Shown here piece after piece: positions 36,275-47,181 of a DNA stretch of 64,000 nt (within the stretch, counting starts at the first letter, position 1; every line of letters begins with the position of its first letter). The translations under genes were made by a program, and so were the position numbers. Under the pieces are notes generated by a model that had not been told where the DNA came from, made no database searches, and worked only from the letters and a program-made list of their open reading frames with translations. Source of the DNA: Acidovorax carolinensis (lineage in GTDB: Bacteria; Pseudomonadota; Gammaproteobacteria; Burkholderiales; Burkholderiaceae_C); contig NZ_CP021361.1 of the NCBI RefSeq assembly GCF_002157145.1, forward strand, positions 3,929,501-3,993,500, given 5' to 3'.

Positions 36275-37663
36275 GGGCGTGTCCGAATTTCCGTGTGTGA
36301 GGCTCATTGAACCTTCACCGATTTCGTGAAGCTGGTTGGATATCTTACGTGCTCGGTTTCATGAATCGTTCTTCGTAGAGGATTGCAAACTGGTTCATCG
36401 CTGATTTCCAATGGTTGGCTGCTCGCCCCCAGTCCTCGGTGATGTTGCGCAGGGCCAGCCAGATCAGCTTGGTGGCCGCATCGTCGCTGGGGAAGTGTCC
36501 TCTGGTCTTGATGATCTTGCGCAGCCGCGCATTCACGCTTTCAATCGCATTGGTCGTGTAGATCACGCGTCGCACCTCGGGCGGGAAGGCGAAGAATGGG
36601 ATCACCTTGTCCCAGGCCCTGCGCCAGGCGCCCACGACCGTGGGAAATTTCTGGCCCCAGGGCCCCTTTTCAAACGCATCGAGCTCAGTCTGGGCCGCTT
36701 CGGCGCTCACTGCTGTGTAGATGGGTTTGATGGCCGCCGCCAGGCTCTTGCGGTCCTTCCAGCTTGCGAAGTCCAGGCTATTGCGGATCAGGTGCACGAT
36801 GCAGGTCTGCAGCGTCGTGGCCGGGAACACCGCGCCCAGCGCCTCTGGCATACCCTTGAGCCCGTCGGTGACGGCGATCAGGATGTCATGGACGCCGCGT
36901 GTCCTCAGATCGTTGAACACCTTCATCCAGAACTTGGCACCCTCGGTGTTCTCGATCCAGATGCCCAGGATGTCGCGGCTGCCATCGGGCAGCACACCCA
37001 GCGCCAGGTACACGGCCTTGGCGCGCACCACGCCATCCTCGCGGATCTTGACCCGCAGCGCGTCAAAGAACACCACCGGGTACATCGCCTCCAGCGGGCG
37101 CGTCTGCCAGGCCGTGACCTCGCTCATCACGGCGTCGGTGACACTGCTGATGAGGTCGGGCGAGACGTCCACCGAGTACATCTCGGCCAGGAAGCCCTGG
37201 ATCTCGCGCACCGTCATGCCCCGGGCGTACATGGCGATGATCTTGTCATCGAAGCCGGTGAAGCGCCGTTCGTGCTTGCCGATGAGTTGTGGCTCGAAAG
37301 TGCCCTCGCGGTCGCGGGGAACGTCGATGCGCAGCGCTCCCGCATCGGTCAGCACCGTCTTGGCGCTCTTGCCGTTGCGGTGATTGGCGCCAGCCCCTTC
37401 GGGCTTGGCCTGGCCGGGCGTGTAGCCCAGATGATGGCTCATCTCGGCGCCCAGGGCGCGCTCAAGAACCGACTTCTTGAACTGCTGGAAGATGCCTTCG
37501 AGCTCGGCCGGCGTTACCGGCCCGGGGATGAGTTGCTCCAGCAGCTCGGCTGAGAATTGCGGCTGCGCCGCCTTGTCCGCCGCAGCGGTTGTCTTCGTCT
37601 TGCGTGGCATTCATGCTCCTTGTTGACATGCTATGCCTCACACACAAAGTTTCTGACAGGCTC
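36275..37663 (-). mobile_element. Complete IS256-family insertion sequence, 1389 bp
   Basis: The ends are 29-bp imperfect inverted repeats (36275-36303 and 37635-37663; inner part GTGTGTGAGGC identical, outer ends GGGCGTGTCC and GAGCCTGTCA). They are flanked by an 8-bp direct duplication GGTGTCTT (36267-36274 and 37664-37671), the size usual for IS256. One intact transposase lies inside. The perfect target duplication and the intact gene suggest a recent insertion. Confidence 0.93.
36345..37610 (-). CDS. IS256-family transposase
   Basis: A 421-residue DDE transposase of the IS256 (mutator-like) family. Conserved stretches are YARGMTVREIQGFLAEMYSVDV, VFFDALRVKIREDG with the first catalytic Asp, AVTDGLKGMPEAL with the second, and the C-terminal TTNAIESVNARLRKIIKTRG containing the Glu. 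Length and motifs are complete, so it is probably active. AAGGAG precedes the ATG. It is transcribed opposite to the interrupted pilin gene. Confidence 0.96.
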   Translation of the reverse strand: MPRKTKTTAAADKAAQPQFSAELLEQLIPGPVTPAELEGIFQQFKKSVLERALGAEMSHHLGYTPGQAKPEGAGANHRNGKSAKTVLTDAGALRIDVPRDREGTFEPQLIGKHERRFTGFDDKIIAMYARGMTVREIQGFLAEMYSVDVSPDLISSVTDAVMSEVTAWQTRPLEAMYPVVFFDALRVKIREDGVVRAKAVYLALGVLPDGSRDILGIWIENTEGAKFWMKVFNDLRTRGVHDILIAVTDGLKGMPEALGAVFPATTLQTCIVHLIRNSLDFASWKDRKSLAAAIKPIYTAVSAEAAQTELDAFEKGPWGQKFPTVVGAWRRAWDKVIPFFAFPPEVRRVIYTTNAIESVNARLRKIIKTRGHFPSDDAATKLIWLALRNITEDWGRAANHWKSAMNQFAILYEERFMKPST

Positions 37664-37838
37664 GGTGTCTTGGACTGGAGTTGTCAGTCAGAGGCGAGCA
37701 CTATTTCAACATTACGCTCCATGGTCGGAACCGCAGGGTCTTTGCCCGCCAAGTTCGCGCCACCCGAGTGCCGCTAGGCGTGTTGTGCCTGCTTTAATTG
37801 GGCCCTTTCCGAGCGCGGCGGGTGAAGTCTGTGGCGCG

Positions 37839-38339
37839 CTAGGCCGATGATGCTGTCGCCACAAAACTCCCCGACTTCCCCCCATGCTTTTCCACCACGC
37901 GCACGTCGTGGATGGACATGCCCCGGTCCACGGCCTTGCACATGTCGTAGATGGTGAGCAGGGCTATTTGCACGGCGGTGAGGGCTTCCATTTCGACGCC
38001 GGTGGGGCCCACCGTTTCCACGGTTGCAGTGCAAAATATGCCGATAGCACCCGACTGTCGTGCGCTGGCAGCTTCAAATTCAATAGCAACACGGGTCAGT
38101 GCCAGCGGGTGGCACAGCGGAATCAGGTCGCTGGTTTTCTTGGCGGCCATGATGCCGGCGATGCGGGCGATGCCCAGCACGTCGCCTTTTTTGGCGGTGC
38201 CGGCTTCGATGAGGGCCAGGGTGGCGGGCAGCATTTCGATGCGGCCGCTGGCGATGGCGATGCGGTGCGTGGCGGCCTTGGCGGCCACGTCGACCATGTG
38301 GGCCTGGCCCTGGGCGTCAAAGTGGGTGAGTGCGGACAT
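37839..38339 (-). CDS. moaC: Cyclic pyranopterin monophosphate synthase MoaC
   Basis: A 166-residue MoaC, which converts 3',8-cyclo-GTP to cyclic pyranopterin in molybdopterin synthesis. Conserved elements are the opening [55 protein letters not shown] and the active-site GGKSG. Between LTRVAIEFE and CTATVETVG it has extra residues (about 85-102) encoded by a copy of the interspersed repeat. The ATG at 38339 matches the family start. It is divergent from the M48 protease; no other moa gene is in the window. Confidence 0.95.
   Translation of the reverse strand: MSALTHFDAQGQAHMVDVAAKAATHRIAIASGRIEMLPATLALIEAGTAKKGDVLGIARIAGIMAAKKTSDLIPLCHPLALTRVAIEFEAASARQSGAIGIFCTATVETVGPTGVEMEALTAVQIALLTIYDMCKAVDRGMSIHDVRVVEKHGGKSGSFVATASSA
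38030..38091 (-). repeat. Interspersed repeat, copy 10, inside moaC
   Basis: The segment TGCGCTGGCAGCTTCAAATT, CAATAGCAAC matches the 3' half of copy 1. It is translated on the minus strand as the loop [19 protein letters not shown] of MoaC. Confidence 0.5.
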
Positions 38340-38398
38340 GGCGGGGGTAACCGGGTGAATCGGTGGGAAACATTCGGGCAAAGGGGCATCATACGTGC

Positions 38399-39994
38399 AT
38401 GTGGAAACGCAAACGCACCCTTGCAAGGCCTCGGACTGACACCTCCTTGGCTGTACAAAATATCAAGAAAAAATCGCCTCTAGCGAATACTGGTCATGCG
38501 CTGATAGCTTCTTTATTGATAGCAATAATAGGCGCGGGCACCGCGCTGCCTGCCGCAGCGCAGGCCAGCCTGCCCACCCTGGGCGATGGCAGCGCCTTGA
38601 CCACGGGCGAAGAGCGGCGCCTGGGCGACCGCATCATCCGCGAGCTGTACCGCGACCCCGACTACATTGATGACCCGGTGCTGGTGGAATATGTGCAGGG
38701 GCTGTGGCAGGCGCTGCTGGCGGCAGCGCGCGCGCGCGGCGAGCTCTCGCCCGAGCTGGACGAGCGTTTTGCCTGGGAGGTGCTGCTGGGGCGTGACCGC
38801 ACGGTCAACGCCTTTGCGCTGCCCGGTGGCTACCTGGGCGTGCATTTGGGGCTGATTGGCGTGGTGGCCACGCGCGATGAGTTGGCCTCGGTGCTGGCGC
38901 ATGAGTTGAGCCATGTCACCCAGCGCCATATTTCGCGCCTGATTGCGCAGCAAAGCCGGCAGACGCCCCTACTGGTGGGTGCCATGGTGCTGGCCGCGCT
39001 GGCTGCCAGCAAAAACCCGGGGGCTGCCCAGGCCATGATGGTGGGCGGCCAGGCGGTGGCCATCCAGAACCAGCTCAATTTCTCGCGCGACATGGAGCGC
39101 GAGGCCGACCGCATCGGCTATGGGCTGATGGAGCCCTCGGGGTTTGCGCCGCAGGGTTTTGTGAGCATGTTCGACAAGCTGCAGCAAGCCAACCGCCTCA
39201 ACGACAACGGCTCGTGGCCCTATTTGCGCAGCCACCCGCTGACCACCCAGCGCATGGCCGACATGCACTCGCGGCTGCCGCCCGGCGGCGCCGCGGCGCC
39301 GCAACCGCTGCCCCCCAGCCTGGAGCACGCCATGGTGGCGGCACGGGCCCGTGTGCTGGCAAACCCCGGGGTGGATGCGCTGCGGCTGTGGATTGCCGAG
39401 CCCCAGGGCACCGGTTTTGCCAGCCAGCCTGCGGCACGCCGCGCCGCGGGGTGGTACACCGCTGCGCTGGCCAGCATCCAGCTGCGGGATTTTGCGGCGG
39501 CACGCACCGCCCAGGCCAAGCTGGACGAGGTGGTGCGGGGCGATGCGGCGGCCCAGCGCCAGTCGCAGCGGTTGGCGGCTGAGATCGAGTTTGCGGCTGG
39601 CTTGCCCGAGGTTGCGCTGCAGCGTTTGCCGCAGGGCTCGGGCCTGCGGCCAGAGCTGGTGCTGCGCACCCAGGCCCTGCTGCGCGTGGGCCGCCCCGCC
39701 GAGGTGACGGGCGCCCTGCAGACCTGGGTAGCCACCCACCCGCACGATGCGACGGTGTGGCAATTGCTGGCGAGCGCCTGGCATGCGCAGGGCCAGCCAC
39801 TGCGGGCCGTGCGCGCCGAGGCCGAATCGCAGGCCGCCCGCTACGACTATGCCGCCGCGGTAGACCGCTTCAAGGCCGGGCAAGACCTGGCACGCAAGAG
39901 CAGCAGTGCCGCCGACTACATCGAGGCGTCCATCATCGACACGCGGCTGCGTGCGATGGAGCTACTTTTGAAGGAACAGGCCGCCGAGCGCTGA
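38399..39994 (+). CDS. M48-family metalloprotease with TPR-like tail (BepA-like)
   Basis: A 531-residue exported zinc protease similar to BepA/YfgC, which handles outer-membrane protein assembly. The metal motif is HELSH (168-172) and the third ligand is in EREADRIGY, about 60 residues on. The C-terminal half is alpha-helical and TPR-like ([40 protein letters not shown]). The signal peptide, roughly residues 23-55 ([21 protein letters not shown]), is largely encoded by a repeat copy. The ATG at 38399 has AAGGGG upstream; an earlier ATG at 38363 is less likely. The last 33 bp overlap the convergent small membrane-protein gene. Confidence 0.88.
   Translation: MWKRKRTLARPRTDTSLAVQNIKKKSPLANTGHALIASLLIAIIGAGTALPAAAQASLPTLGDGSALTTGEERRLGDRIIRELYRDPDYIDDPVLVEYVQGLWQALLAAARARGELSPELDERFAWEVLLGRDRTVNAFALPGGYLGVHLGLIGVVATRDELASVLAHELSHVTQRHISRLIAQQSRQTPLLVGAMVLAALAASKNPGAAQAMMVGGQAVAIQNQLNFSRDMEREADRIGYGLMEPSGFAPQGFVSMFDKLQQANRLNDNGSWPYLRSHPLTTQRMADMHSRLPPGGAAAPQPLPPSLEHAMVAARARVLANPGVDALRLWIAEPQGTGFASQPAARRAAGWYTAALASIQLRDFAAARTAQAKLDEVVRGDAAAQRQSQRLAAEIEFAAGLPEVALQRLPQGSGLRPELVLRTQALLRVGRPAEVTGALQTWVATHPHDATVWQLLASAWHAQGQPLRAVRAEAESQAARYDYAAAVDRFKAGQDLARKSSSAADYIEASIIDTRLRAMELLLKEQAAER
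38464..38535 (+). repeat. Interspersed repeat, copy 11, encoding a signal peptide
   Basis: AAAAAATCGCCTCTAGCGAA, TACTGGTCATGCGCTGATAG, CTTCTTTATTGATAGCAATA matches the forward repeat. It is read in frame as the start of the M48 protease's signal sequence ([18 protein letters not shown]). Confidence 0.6.
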
Positions 39995-40315
39995 CTCGAT
40001 CAGCAAGCCCAGCACCGAATAGATCAGCGAGCCCAGCAAGGCGGCGCCAAAGCCGGTGACATGAAAACCGCCCAGCACGCCCGCAGCGGCCCAGAACATC
40101 AGGGCGTTGATCACAAAGAGAAACAGGCCCACGGTGACGATGGTTACCGGCAGCGTCAGCACCACCAGCACGGGGCGCAGCACGGCATTGAACAGGCCGA
40201 TGACCAGCGCGGCAATCAGCGCGGAGGTGAAGCTATCCACCTGCACGCCGCTGTAGAGGTAAGCCACCAGCAGCAGTGCCGCAGCGCTGAGCAGCCATTT
40301 GAGTAGGATTTTCAT
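39962..40315 (-). CDS. Small membrane protein of the phage-holin-like PF04020 family
   Basis: A 117-residue protein that is almost all membrane: four hydrophobic segments (WLLSAAALLLVAYLY; SALIAALVIGLFNAVL; VLTLPVTIVTVGLFLFVINAL; GFGAALLGSLIYSVLGLLI). The loop FNAVLRPVLVVLTLPVTIVT is typical of the family often labelled holin IV or DUF360-type; no phage genes are nearby. Its function is unknown. It converges on the M48 gene with a 33-bp overlap. Confidence 0.8.
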   Translation of the reverse strand: MKILLKWLLSAAALLLVAYLYSGVQVDSFTSALIAALVIGLFNAVLRPVLVVLTLPVTIVTVGLFLFVINALMFWAAAGVLGGFHVTGFGAALLGSLIYSVLGLLIESALGGLFLQK

Positions 40316-40412
40316 GCGCGCAGAATAGCACCGGGCTGGCCGGTGACGGCGCTCTCCAGGCACGACACCACAGACCGTTCGGGAGGAACCCGCCCCGGCC
40401 TGGGCGATCGGA

Positions 40413-40865
40413 TCACGCCATGTCCAGCGCCAGCAGGGCACCCAGCCCGGTCAGCAGGCCGGGCAAGGTGCCCGGAAATGACAGGCGCCCCGGTGCAGCG
40501 GAAGGCTGGGCGGCGGCATCCAGCTTGGGCCGGCGGGCATCCACCACGCGGGCGGCGCCCAGTTCGGCCTGCAATTGCGCGAGCAGTTCGGGCAACGGGC
40601 CTTTGGCCACCACGGTGGTCACTTGGCTGTGGCTGCCCGATTGCAACCAGGGCAGCAGCTGCGCAAAAAGCTTTTCCGACCATTTGTCGCGCCAGTTCTC
40701 GCGGGCGCGGTGGCTCACCCACTTGCTGACGCGGTGCGTCATGCGCGGGGCGCAGGCCACCAGCACCCACTGCGTGCCGGCAGCCGCCTTGTTGCCTGCC
40801 AGCAAGGGTGCCAGGATTTGCTGCGCATGGGCTGCGTCGTCCACGTACACAATGACTTTGTCCAT
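40413..40865 (-). CDS. Conserved hypothetical protein, 150 residues
   Basis: A predicted cytoplasmic protein starting MDKVIVYVDDAAHAQQILAP, with the outline of an alpha/beta fold resembling universal-stress-type domains (strand-loop-helix; later TQWVLVACAPRMT) and a hydrophobic C-terminus (FPGTLPGLLTGLGALLALD). I do not recognise a named family. GGAGGTGGT directly before the ATG at 40865 is a strong ribosome-binding site that fixes the start. The second terC gene is 103 bp upstream on the same strand with a hairpin between. Confidence 0.7.
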   Translation of the reverse strand: MDKVIVYVDDAAHAQQILAPLLAGNKAAAGTQWVLVACAPRMTHRVSKWVSHRARENWRDKWSEKLFAQLLPWLQSGSHSQVTTVVAKGPLPELLAQLQAELGAARVVDARRPKLDAAAQPSAAPGRLSFPGTLPGLLTGLGALLALDMA

Positions 40866-40890
40866 ACCACCTCCAGAGGCGGGCCCATGA

Positions 40891-40915
40891 CAAAGGGGGC
40901 ATGGTGCCCCCTTTG
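40891..40915. terminator. Hairpin between terC and the 150-residue gene
   Basis: CAAAGGGGGCA and TGCCCCCTTTG form a perfect 11-bp stem with a 3-nt loop. Only a short T-rich stretch follows on the minus strand, so it may attenuate rather than stop transcription. Confidence 0.5.
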
Positions 40916-40968
40916 CGCTAGCCCATTCGCCGGTTTGCCTGCTGGCGCACCGGCGGGTTCGTTTGCAA

Positions 40969-41697
40969 TCAGCCCTGCGCAGGCGCAGCGGCGGCGCGGC
41001 GCGCCAAAATGGCCTTGCCAGCCAGAAACACCAGCAGGGCGCCGGCCACGCTGGCCGCGTAGCGGATGGTGTCGGTCTGCGCAATCTTGAACATCCACTG
41101 CCACTTGTCGGGGTTGGCGAAGACGGGGTCGGAAACCAGCATGCCGCCGGCAATCCAGCCCAGCAGCATGCCGCCGAGCGTGATGATCATGGGGAATCGC
41201 TCCATGAGCTTGATGACCAGCTGGCTGCCCCAGACGATGATCGGGATCGAGATCAGCAGGCCCAGCACCACCAGCAGGAACTGGTGATCACCGGCGTTTT
41301 GCGCGGCGCCGGCAATGGCGATCACGTTGTCCACGCTCATCACCAGGTCGGCGACGATGATGGTCTTGATGGCAGCCAGCAGCTTGTCGCTGGTCTGGAT
41401 GTCGCCATGGCCGTCTTCATCGGGGGCCAGCAGCTTCACGCCAATCCACACCAGCAGCAATGCGCCCACGAACTTGAGGAACGGCAGCGCCAGCAGGGTC
41501 ATGGCAAACGCGATCAGGATCACGCGCAGCACGATGGCGCCTGCGGTGCCCCAGATGATGCCCTTGGTGCGCTGGGCGGGCGGCAGCTTGCGGCAGGCCA
41601 GGGCAATGACCACCGCGTTGTCGCCACCCAGCAGGATGTCGATGATGATGATCTGGCCGAGTGCCAGCCAGAATTCGGGCGATGCCAAAAAGTCCAT
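40969..41697 (-). CDS. TerC-family membrane protein (second copy, riboswitch-controlled)
   Basis: A 242-residue TerC-family protein with about seven membrane segments and the motifs LLGGDNAVVIALACR and DLVMSVDNVIAIAGAA. It is related to the protein at 26334-27020 but has a longer cytoplasmic loop (APDEDGHGDIQTSD). GAGGAA precedes the ATG. A yybP-ykoY manganese riboswitch lies about 216 bp upstream on the same strand, which points to manganese export as its role, like Alx or MntP in E. coli. Confidence 0.92.
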   Translation of the reverse strand: MDFLASPEFWLALGQIIIIDILLGGDNAVVIALACRKLPPAQRTKGIIWGTAGAIVLRVILIAFAMTLLALPFLKFVGALLLVWIGVKLLAPDEDGHGDIQTSDKLLAAIKTIIVADLVMSVDNVIAIAGAAQNAGDHQFLLVVLGLLISIPIIVWGSQLVIKLMERFPMIITLGGMLLGWIAGGMLVSDPVFANPDKWQWMFKIAQTDTIRYAASVAGALLVFLAGKAILARRAAAAPAQG

Positions 41698-41912
41698 AAA
41701 TTCCTCAATATCAAAGGGCAAAAGGACGACCCGGCTGCCACTGTAGCGCCGAGTGCGTCCGGGGGATAGGGGGCCTGCAATGGGCGGATCAGGGGCGTGC
41801 CGCAAGGGCGGGATGCGCAGGGACGGCCTTGATCAGCCCACGGTGGGCCCATCAAAGGTCTTGCTCGGTGCGGCACCCGGGTGTGTGCCGAACCCGGGCC
41901 GCCGGAAGCGAT

Positions 41913-42005
41913 GCTTCGTATTGACGACGGTTCCGATGCCATGTCCCCGATCGCCACTGACTGCCTCGGCCGGAACACATGTCGGGAGCTACTCCCCTTC
42001 GAAGC
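41913..42005 (-). promoter_or_regulatory. yybP-ykoY manganese riboswitch
   Basis: On the minus strand the leader of terC reads GCTTCGAAGGGGAGTAGCTC and, after an internal arm, GTCGTCAATACGAAGC. The hallmark GGGGAGTAGC (complement of 41988-41997) and the GTCAATACG segment are present, and the outer GCTTCG (42005-42000) pairs with CGAAGC (41918-41913) as P1. The class senses Mn2+ and commonly controls terC-type exporters. A GC-rich hairpin (CCCGGGT / ACCCGGG near 41876-41897) downstream may be the expression platform. Confidence 0.85.
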
Positions 42006-42068
42006 GGCGATTGGAACACAGGCCGCGCCGGGAGTGCAAGCCAGAGACCATGGACCCGTCGGTCATTG

Positions 42069-42128
42069 TTTAAGGCAAATCGGCCTCAAGCGCTTTACCA
42101 ATCAGCGCAAGCAGCTATCAAAAAAGGA
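42069..42128. repeat. Interspersed AGCGCTT repeat, copy 12
   Basis: Forward copy: AAATCGGCCTCAAGCGCTTT, ACCAATCAGCGCAAGCAGCT, ATCAAAAAAGGAG, in the spacer 42006-42250 between the riboswitch and the DUF3717 gene. Confidence 0.8.
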
Positions 42129-42250
42129 GTTCGCAAAGCCCGACCGTACGCCCCCGCGCCAGACAGGGCCACCAGCGTGGCCGCCCGCCCGGGCACGCCG
42201 CGCGGCTATGATCCGTGCCCCGTCGCCCCCTCTTGCTGCAACTGCGCGCC

Positions 42251-42679
42251 ATGGCCGCCATCCACATCACCGACATCGAAGCCGCCATCAACCATTGGCG
42301 CGAGCGCGCGCCCGCCACTGCCGGGGCGGCGCTGGCGCCCGAGATCAGCGCGCTCGGCGAGGTGTATGCGCGCATGGTGTTCCACCACGAAGACGAGGTC
42401 GACGAGGCGAGCCTGCCGGCGCCGGCGCGGGCCGCCTGGCTGGCCTGGTACGACACCACGCCCGACACGCCGTGCATCGCCATCTGCTCGACCAGCCAGG
42501 GCGACGACTGGTGCAAGGGCTGCGGGCGCAGCTTTGACGAGGTGCAGTTCTGGCCCGCCATGGGCCCCGCCGAAAAACGGGCCGTGTGGCGCCGCATCAC
42601 GCTGGAACACACCGCGTGGCGCTTCAACCGCTATGCCGAACGCGCGGCAGAAGGCCCCAGCCGCGCCGCGCCGCCCTGA
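42251..42679 (+). CDS. DUF3717-DUF1289 fusion protein
   Basis: A 142-residue protein with two recognisable parts. Residues 1-60 (IHITDIEAAINHWRERAP, VYARMVFHHEDEVDEASL) match DUF3717. Residues about 80-125 match DUF1289, with PCIAICSTSQGDDWCKGCGR giving four cysteines (CxxxC...CxxC) and then the typical FDEVQFWPAMGPAEKRAVWR. The cysteines suggest an iron-sulphur or zinc site. The role is unknown. An ATG at 42215 is an alternative but lies outside the conserved region. The next gene follows after 68 bp. Confidence 0.8.
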   Translation: MAAIHITDIEAAINHWRERAPATAGAALAPEISALGEVYARMVFHHEDEVDEASLPAPARAAWLAWYDTTPDTPCIAICSTSQGDDWCKGCGRSFDEVQFWPAMGPAEKRAVWRRITLEHTAWRFNRYAERAAEGPSRAAPP

Positions 42680-42747
42680 CCCCGCCCCTGATCCGCCCGC
42701 TGATCCACCCTCTGTACGCGCCGCCCGCAACGCGCTATCGTGGGGCC

Positions 42748-43053
42748 ATGCTGCGTCTCACCCAGGCCCCGAACATTGCCATAGCCACGCTGTGGGCCGA
42801 CCTGCTGTGCGAGGCGGGCATGACGGCGTCGGTGCAGCGCCAATACCTAGGGGCCGCAGCGGGGCATCTGCCGCCCGACCAGTGCCTGCCCGAGATCTGG
42901 CTCGACTACGACGAACACGCCACCCGCGCCCGCGCCTTGCTGCAAGAGCTGCAGGACTTGCCCCAGCGCCACTGGCGCTGCCGCTGCGGCGAGACGGTGG
43001 AGGGCGGTTTCGAGCAGTGCTGGCAGTGCGGCGCCCTCATGCCACGCGACTGA
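42748..43053 (+). CDS. DUF2007-like protein with zinc ribbon
   Basis: A 101-residue protein. The N-terminal part (TLWADLLCEAGMTASVQRQY, EIWLDYDEHATRARALLQEL) fits DUF2007, a putative signal-transducing domain, and the C-terminus holds a zinc ribbon (WRCRCGE and EQCWQCGALM). Function unknown. It converges on yaeQ, with a repeat-derived hairpin between the genes. Confidence 0.8.
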   Translation: MLRLTQAPNIAIATLWADLLCEAGMTASVQRQYLGAAAGHLPPDQCLPEIWLDYDEHATRARALLQELQDLPQRHWRCRCGETVEGGFEQCWQCGALMPRD

Positions 43054-43056
43054 TAC

Positions 43057-43113
43057 TCCTTTTTTAATAGCTGTCAGCGCTTGGTGGACAGGCGCTGACA
43101 GTCTATTTCATAC
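43057..43113. repeat. Interspersed repeat, copy 13, forming a hairpin between convergent genes
   Basis: Inverted copy: CTTTTTTAATAGCTGTCAGC, GCTTGGTGGACAGGCGCTGA, CAG. CTGTCAGCGC (43071-43080) and GCGCTGACAG (43092-43101) pair perfectly; T runs flank it, so it can act as a two-way terminator. Confidence 0.8.
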
Positions 43114-43127
43114 GAAACCTGGGCGAT

Positions 43128-43688
43128 TTATTTCCAGCGCACCGGCTCCACATGCACGCTGCCCTGCGTGCTGCTCAGCGTGATGGCCCCTTCCTGCACC
43201 GTGGCCTGCAGCTGCATGCTGCGTTCGGCCAGTTGTGCCAGCGCCTGTGAGGCCTCGGTGGGAATGCGCCACACCTGCAGCTTCTCCAGGCGCGAGAGCT
43301 TGGTTTCAATGCCCTTCCACCAGATCTCGGCGGCGTGGTTGAAGCAGTACACGATCACCGAATCGGCCTTGCTGCAGGCTTTGGTGAGCGGCTTGTCCTC
43401 GGGCTGGCCCACCTCGATCCACACGCGCTTGCGCCCGGTGAAGTCGGTCAGCGAGGCGTCGGGATCATCGGGGTCGGACAGCCCTGCGCCAAACGCCAGC
43501 GTGGCGTCGCCATTGCACAGGTCGTTGAGCTGGTGCGCCTGGATAGCCAGCGTCGCCAGCCGCACCATCATGCGCTCGTCGGTCTCGCTGGGGTGGCGGG
43601 CCAGCGTGAGGGCGTGGTCTGCGTAGTAACCGTGGTCGATGTCGGCGATTTGCAGGTTCGCCTTGAAGATGGTGGATTTGATGGCCAT
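43128..43688 (-). CDS. yaeQ: YaeQ family protein
   Basis: A 186-residue YaeQ-family protein, close to the family's usual 180 residues. Signature stretches are STIFKANLQIADIDHGYYAD, HPSETDERMMVRLATLAIQA, WIEVGQPEDKPLTKACSKAD and VYCFN. The fold is PD-(D/E)XK-nuclease-like; the E. coli member was linked to hemolysin expression in a suppression assay, but the biochemical role is not established. It lies downstream of purB with a terminator-like repeat between them. Confidence 0.9.
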   Translation of the reverse strand: MAIKSTIFKANLQIADIDHGYYADHALTLARHPSETDERMMVRLATLAIQAHQLNDLCNGDATLAFGAGLSDPDDPDASLTDFTGRKRVWIEVGQPEDKPLTKACSKADSVIVYCFNHAAEIWWKGIETKLSRLEKLQVWRIPTEASQALAQLAERSMQLQATVQEGAITLSSTQGSVHVEPVRWK

Positions 43689-43701
43689 GGCTTTGTGCTC
43701 A

Positions 43702-43755
43702 CAAATAAATAGCTCCCAGGGCTTACCATGTAAGCGCTGGGAGCTGAAAATGCTA
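43702..43755. repeat. Interspersed repeat, copy 14, terminator hairpin after purB
   Basis: AGCTCCCAG-G-GCTTAC-CAT-GTAAGC-G-CTGGGAGCT (43711-43745) is a near-perfect stem, followed on the minus strand by ATTTATTTGT. It probably terminates purB. Confidence 0.8.
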
Positions 43756-43769
43756 AGAATTGAGGCGGG

Positions 43770-46398
<2,629 letters not shown>

Positions 46399-46399
<1 letters not shown>

Positions 46400-47181
46400 C
46401 AAAGTCCCGTGAATCGGCGCACGGCCGGAAAATAGCACCGGTACGGCAACACCCGCAGCAGCTTCATCACGCGCGTGAAGCGCTTGGGAAAGTGGATGTC
46501 GAAATGCCCGCGCTCCCAGCCCTGCACGATGGCCGCTGCCGCAGCCTCGGGCGAGATGAGGGCTGGCATGGTGAAGTCATTTCCCTCAGTGAGCGGCGTT
46601 GCCACAAAGCCGGGGTTGATGACACTCACGCCCATGCCCAGGTCGTGCAGGTCCAGGTACAGCGCCTCGGCCAGGTTGATGAGCGCGGCCTTGGTGGGCC
46701 CGTAGGCCAGGCTCTTGGGCAGCCCCCGAAAGCCCGCCACGCTGCTGATCAGGCTCACATGCCCGGGGCGCCCGGCCTGCGCAGCCGCCAGCATGGCGGG
46801 CAGCACGGCGGCCAGCACATGTAGCACACCGTTGTAGTTGACTTGCTCGTGGCGCAGCATGACGGCCAGGTCGAAATCGGTGGCGCGCATGTCACGGTAA
46901 TAGCCGGCGCAGTAGCACACCAGGTCGGGGGCACCACCGGCCAGCACCTGCGCGGCGGCGGCCTGCACCTGATCGGGCTCTGCCGTGTCCATCGGCAAGG
47001 CAACGCTGCCGGGGTGCTGGGCAACAAAGGCACTGAGTGCATCGCCACTGCGCGCCGACACGATGACCTGCGCGCCGCGCGCATGCAGCGCGGCCGCCGT
47101 GGCCCGGCCAATGCCACTGGAAGCGCCAATCAGCCAGGCCCGGCGGCCATGCCAGTCGCGCAGGGGGGGGTTGAGGCTCAT
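46399..47181 (-). CDS. SDR family oxidoreductase of the lipid operon
   Basis: A 260-residue short-chain dehydrogenase. The cofactor loop is IGASSGIGRA (about 18-27), the catalytic residues are S in LISSVAG and YGPTK (about 153-157). NAG reads CAG. The C-terminal FPKRFTRVMKLLRVLPY resembles DltE/YbbO-type enzymes. It probably reduces or oxidises a lipid-derived carbonyl. It overlaps the DUF3833 gene by ATGA and the NTF2-like gene by TGATG. Confidence 0.9.

Larger units (their letters stand above)
35835..37777 (+). pseudogene. Second type IV pilin gene interrupted by an IS256-family element
   Basis: A pilin gene split by the insertion at 36275-37663. The 5' part (35835-36274) encodes the leader MMIRQHDEG and FTLLELMVVVAIVGILAAIA with Glu5, then a pilin body close to PilA. 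The 3' part (37672-37777) encodes DWSCQSEASTISTLRSMVGT and LPAKFAPPECR, the D-region with both cysteines. Removing the insertion and one copy of the 8-bp duplication GGTGTCTT restores a single 181-residue frame. As it stands, translation reads into the element and stops at 36329, giving a 164-residue product without the disulphide loop, probably unable to assemble. It has its own sigma-54 promoter. Confidence 0.9.

Noticed and set aside
36330..37777. Separate short gene encoding ...LPAKFAPPECR after the transposase
   Set aside because: It is the 3' exon of the interrupted pilin gene, shown by the target duplication and restored frame, not an independent gene.
39962..40315. Prophage remnant suggested by the holin-like protein
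   Set aside because: No other phage gene, attachment site or integrase is visible; the family is widespread in chromosomes.
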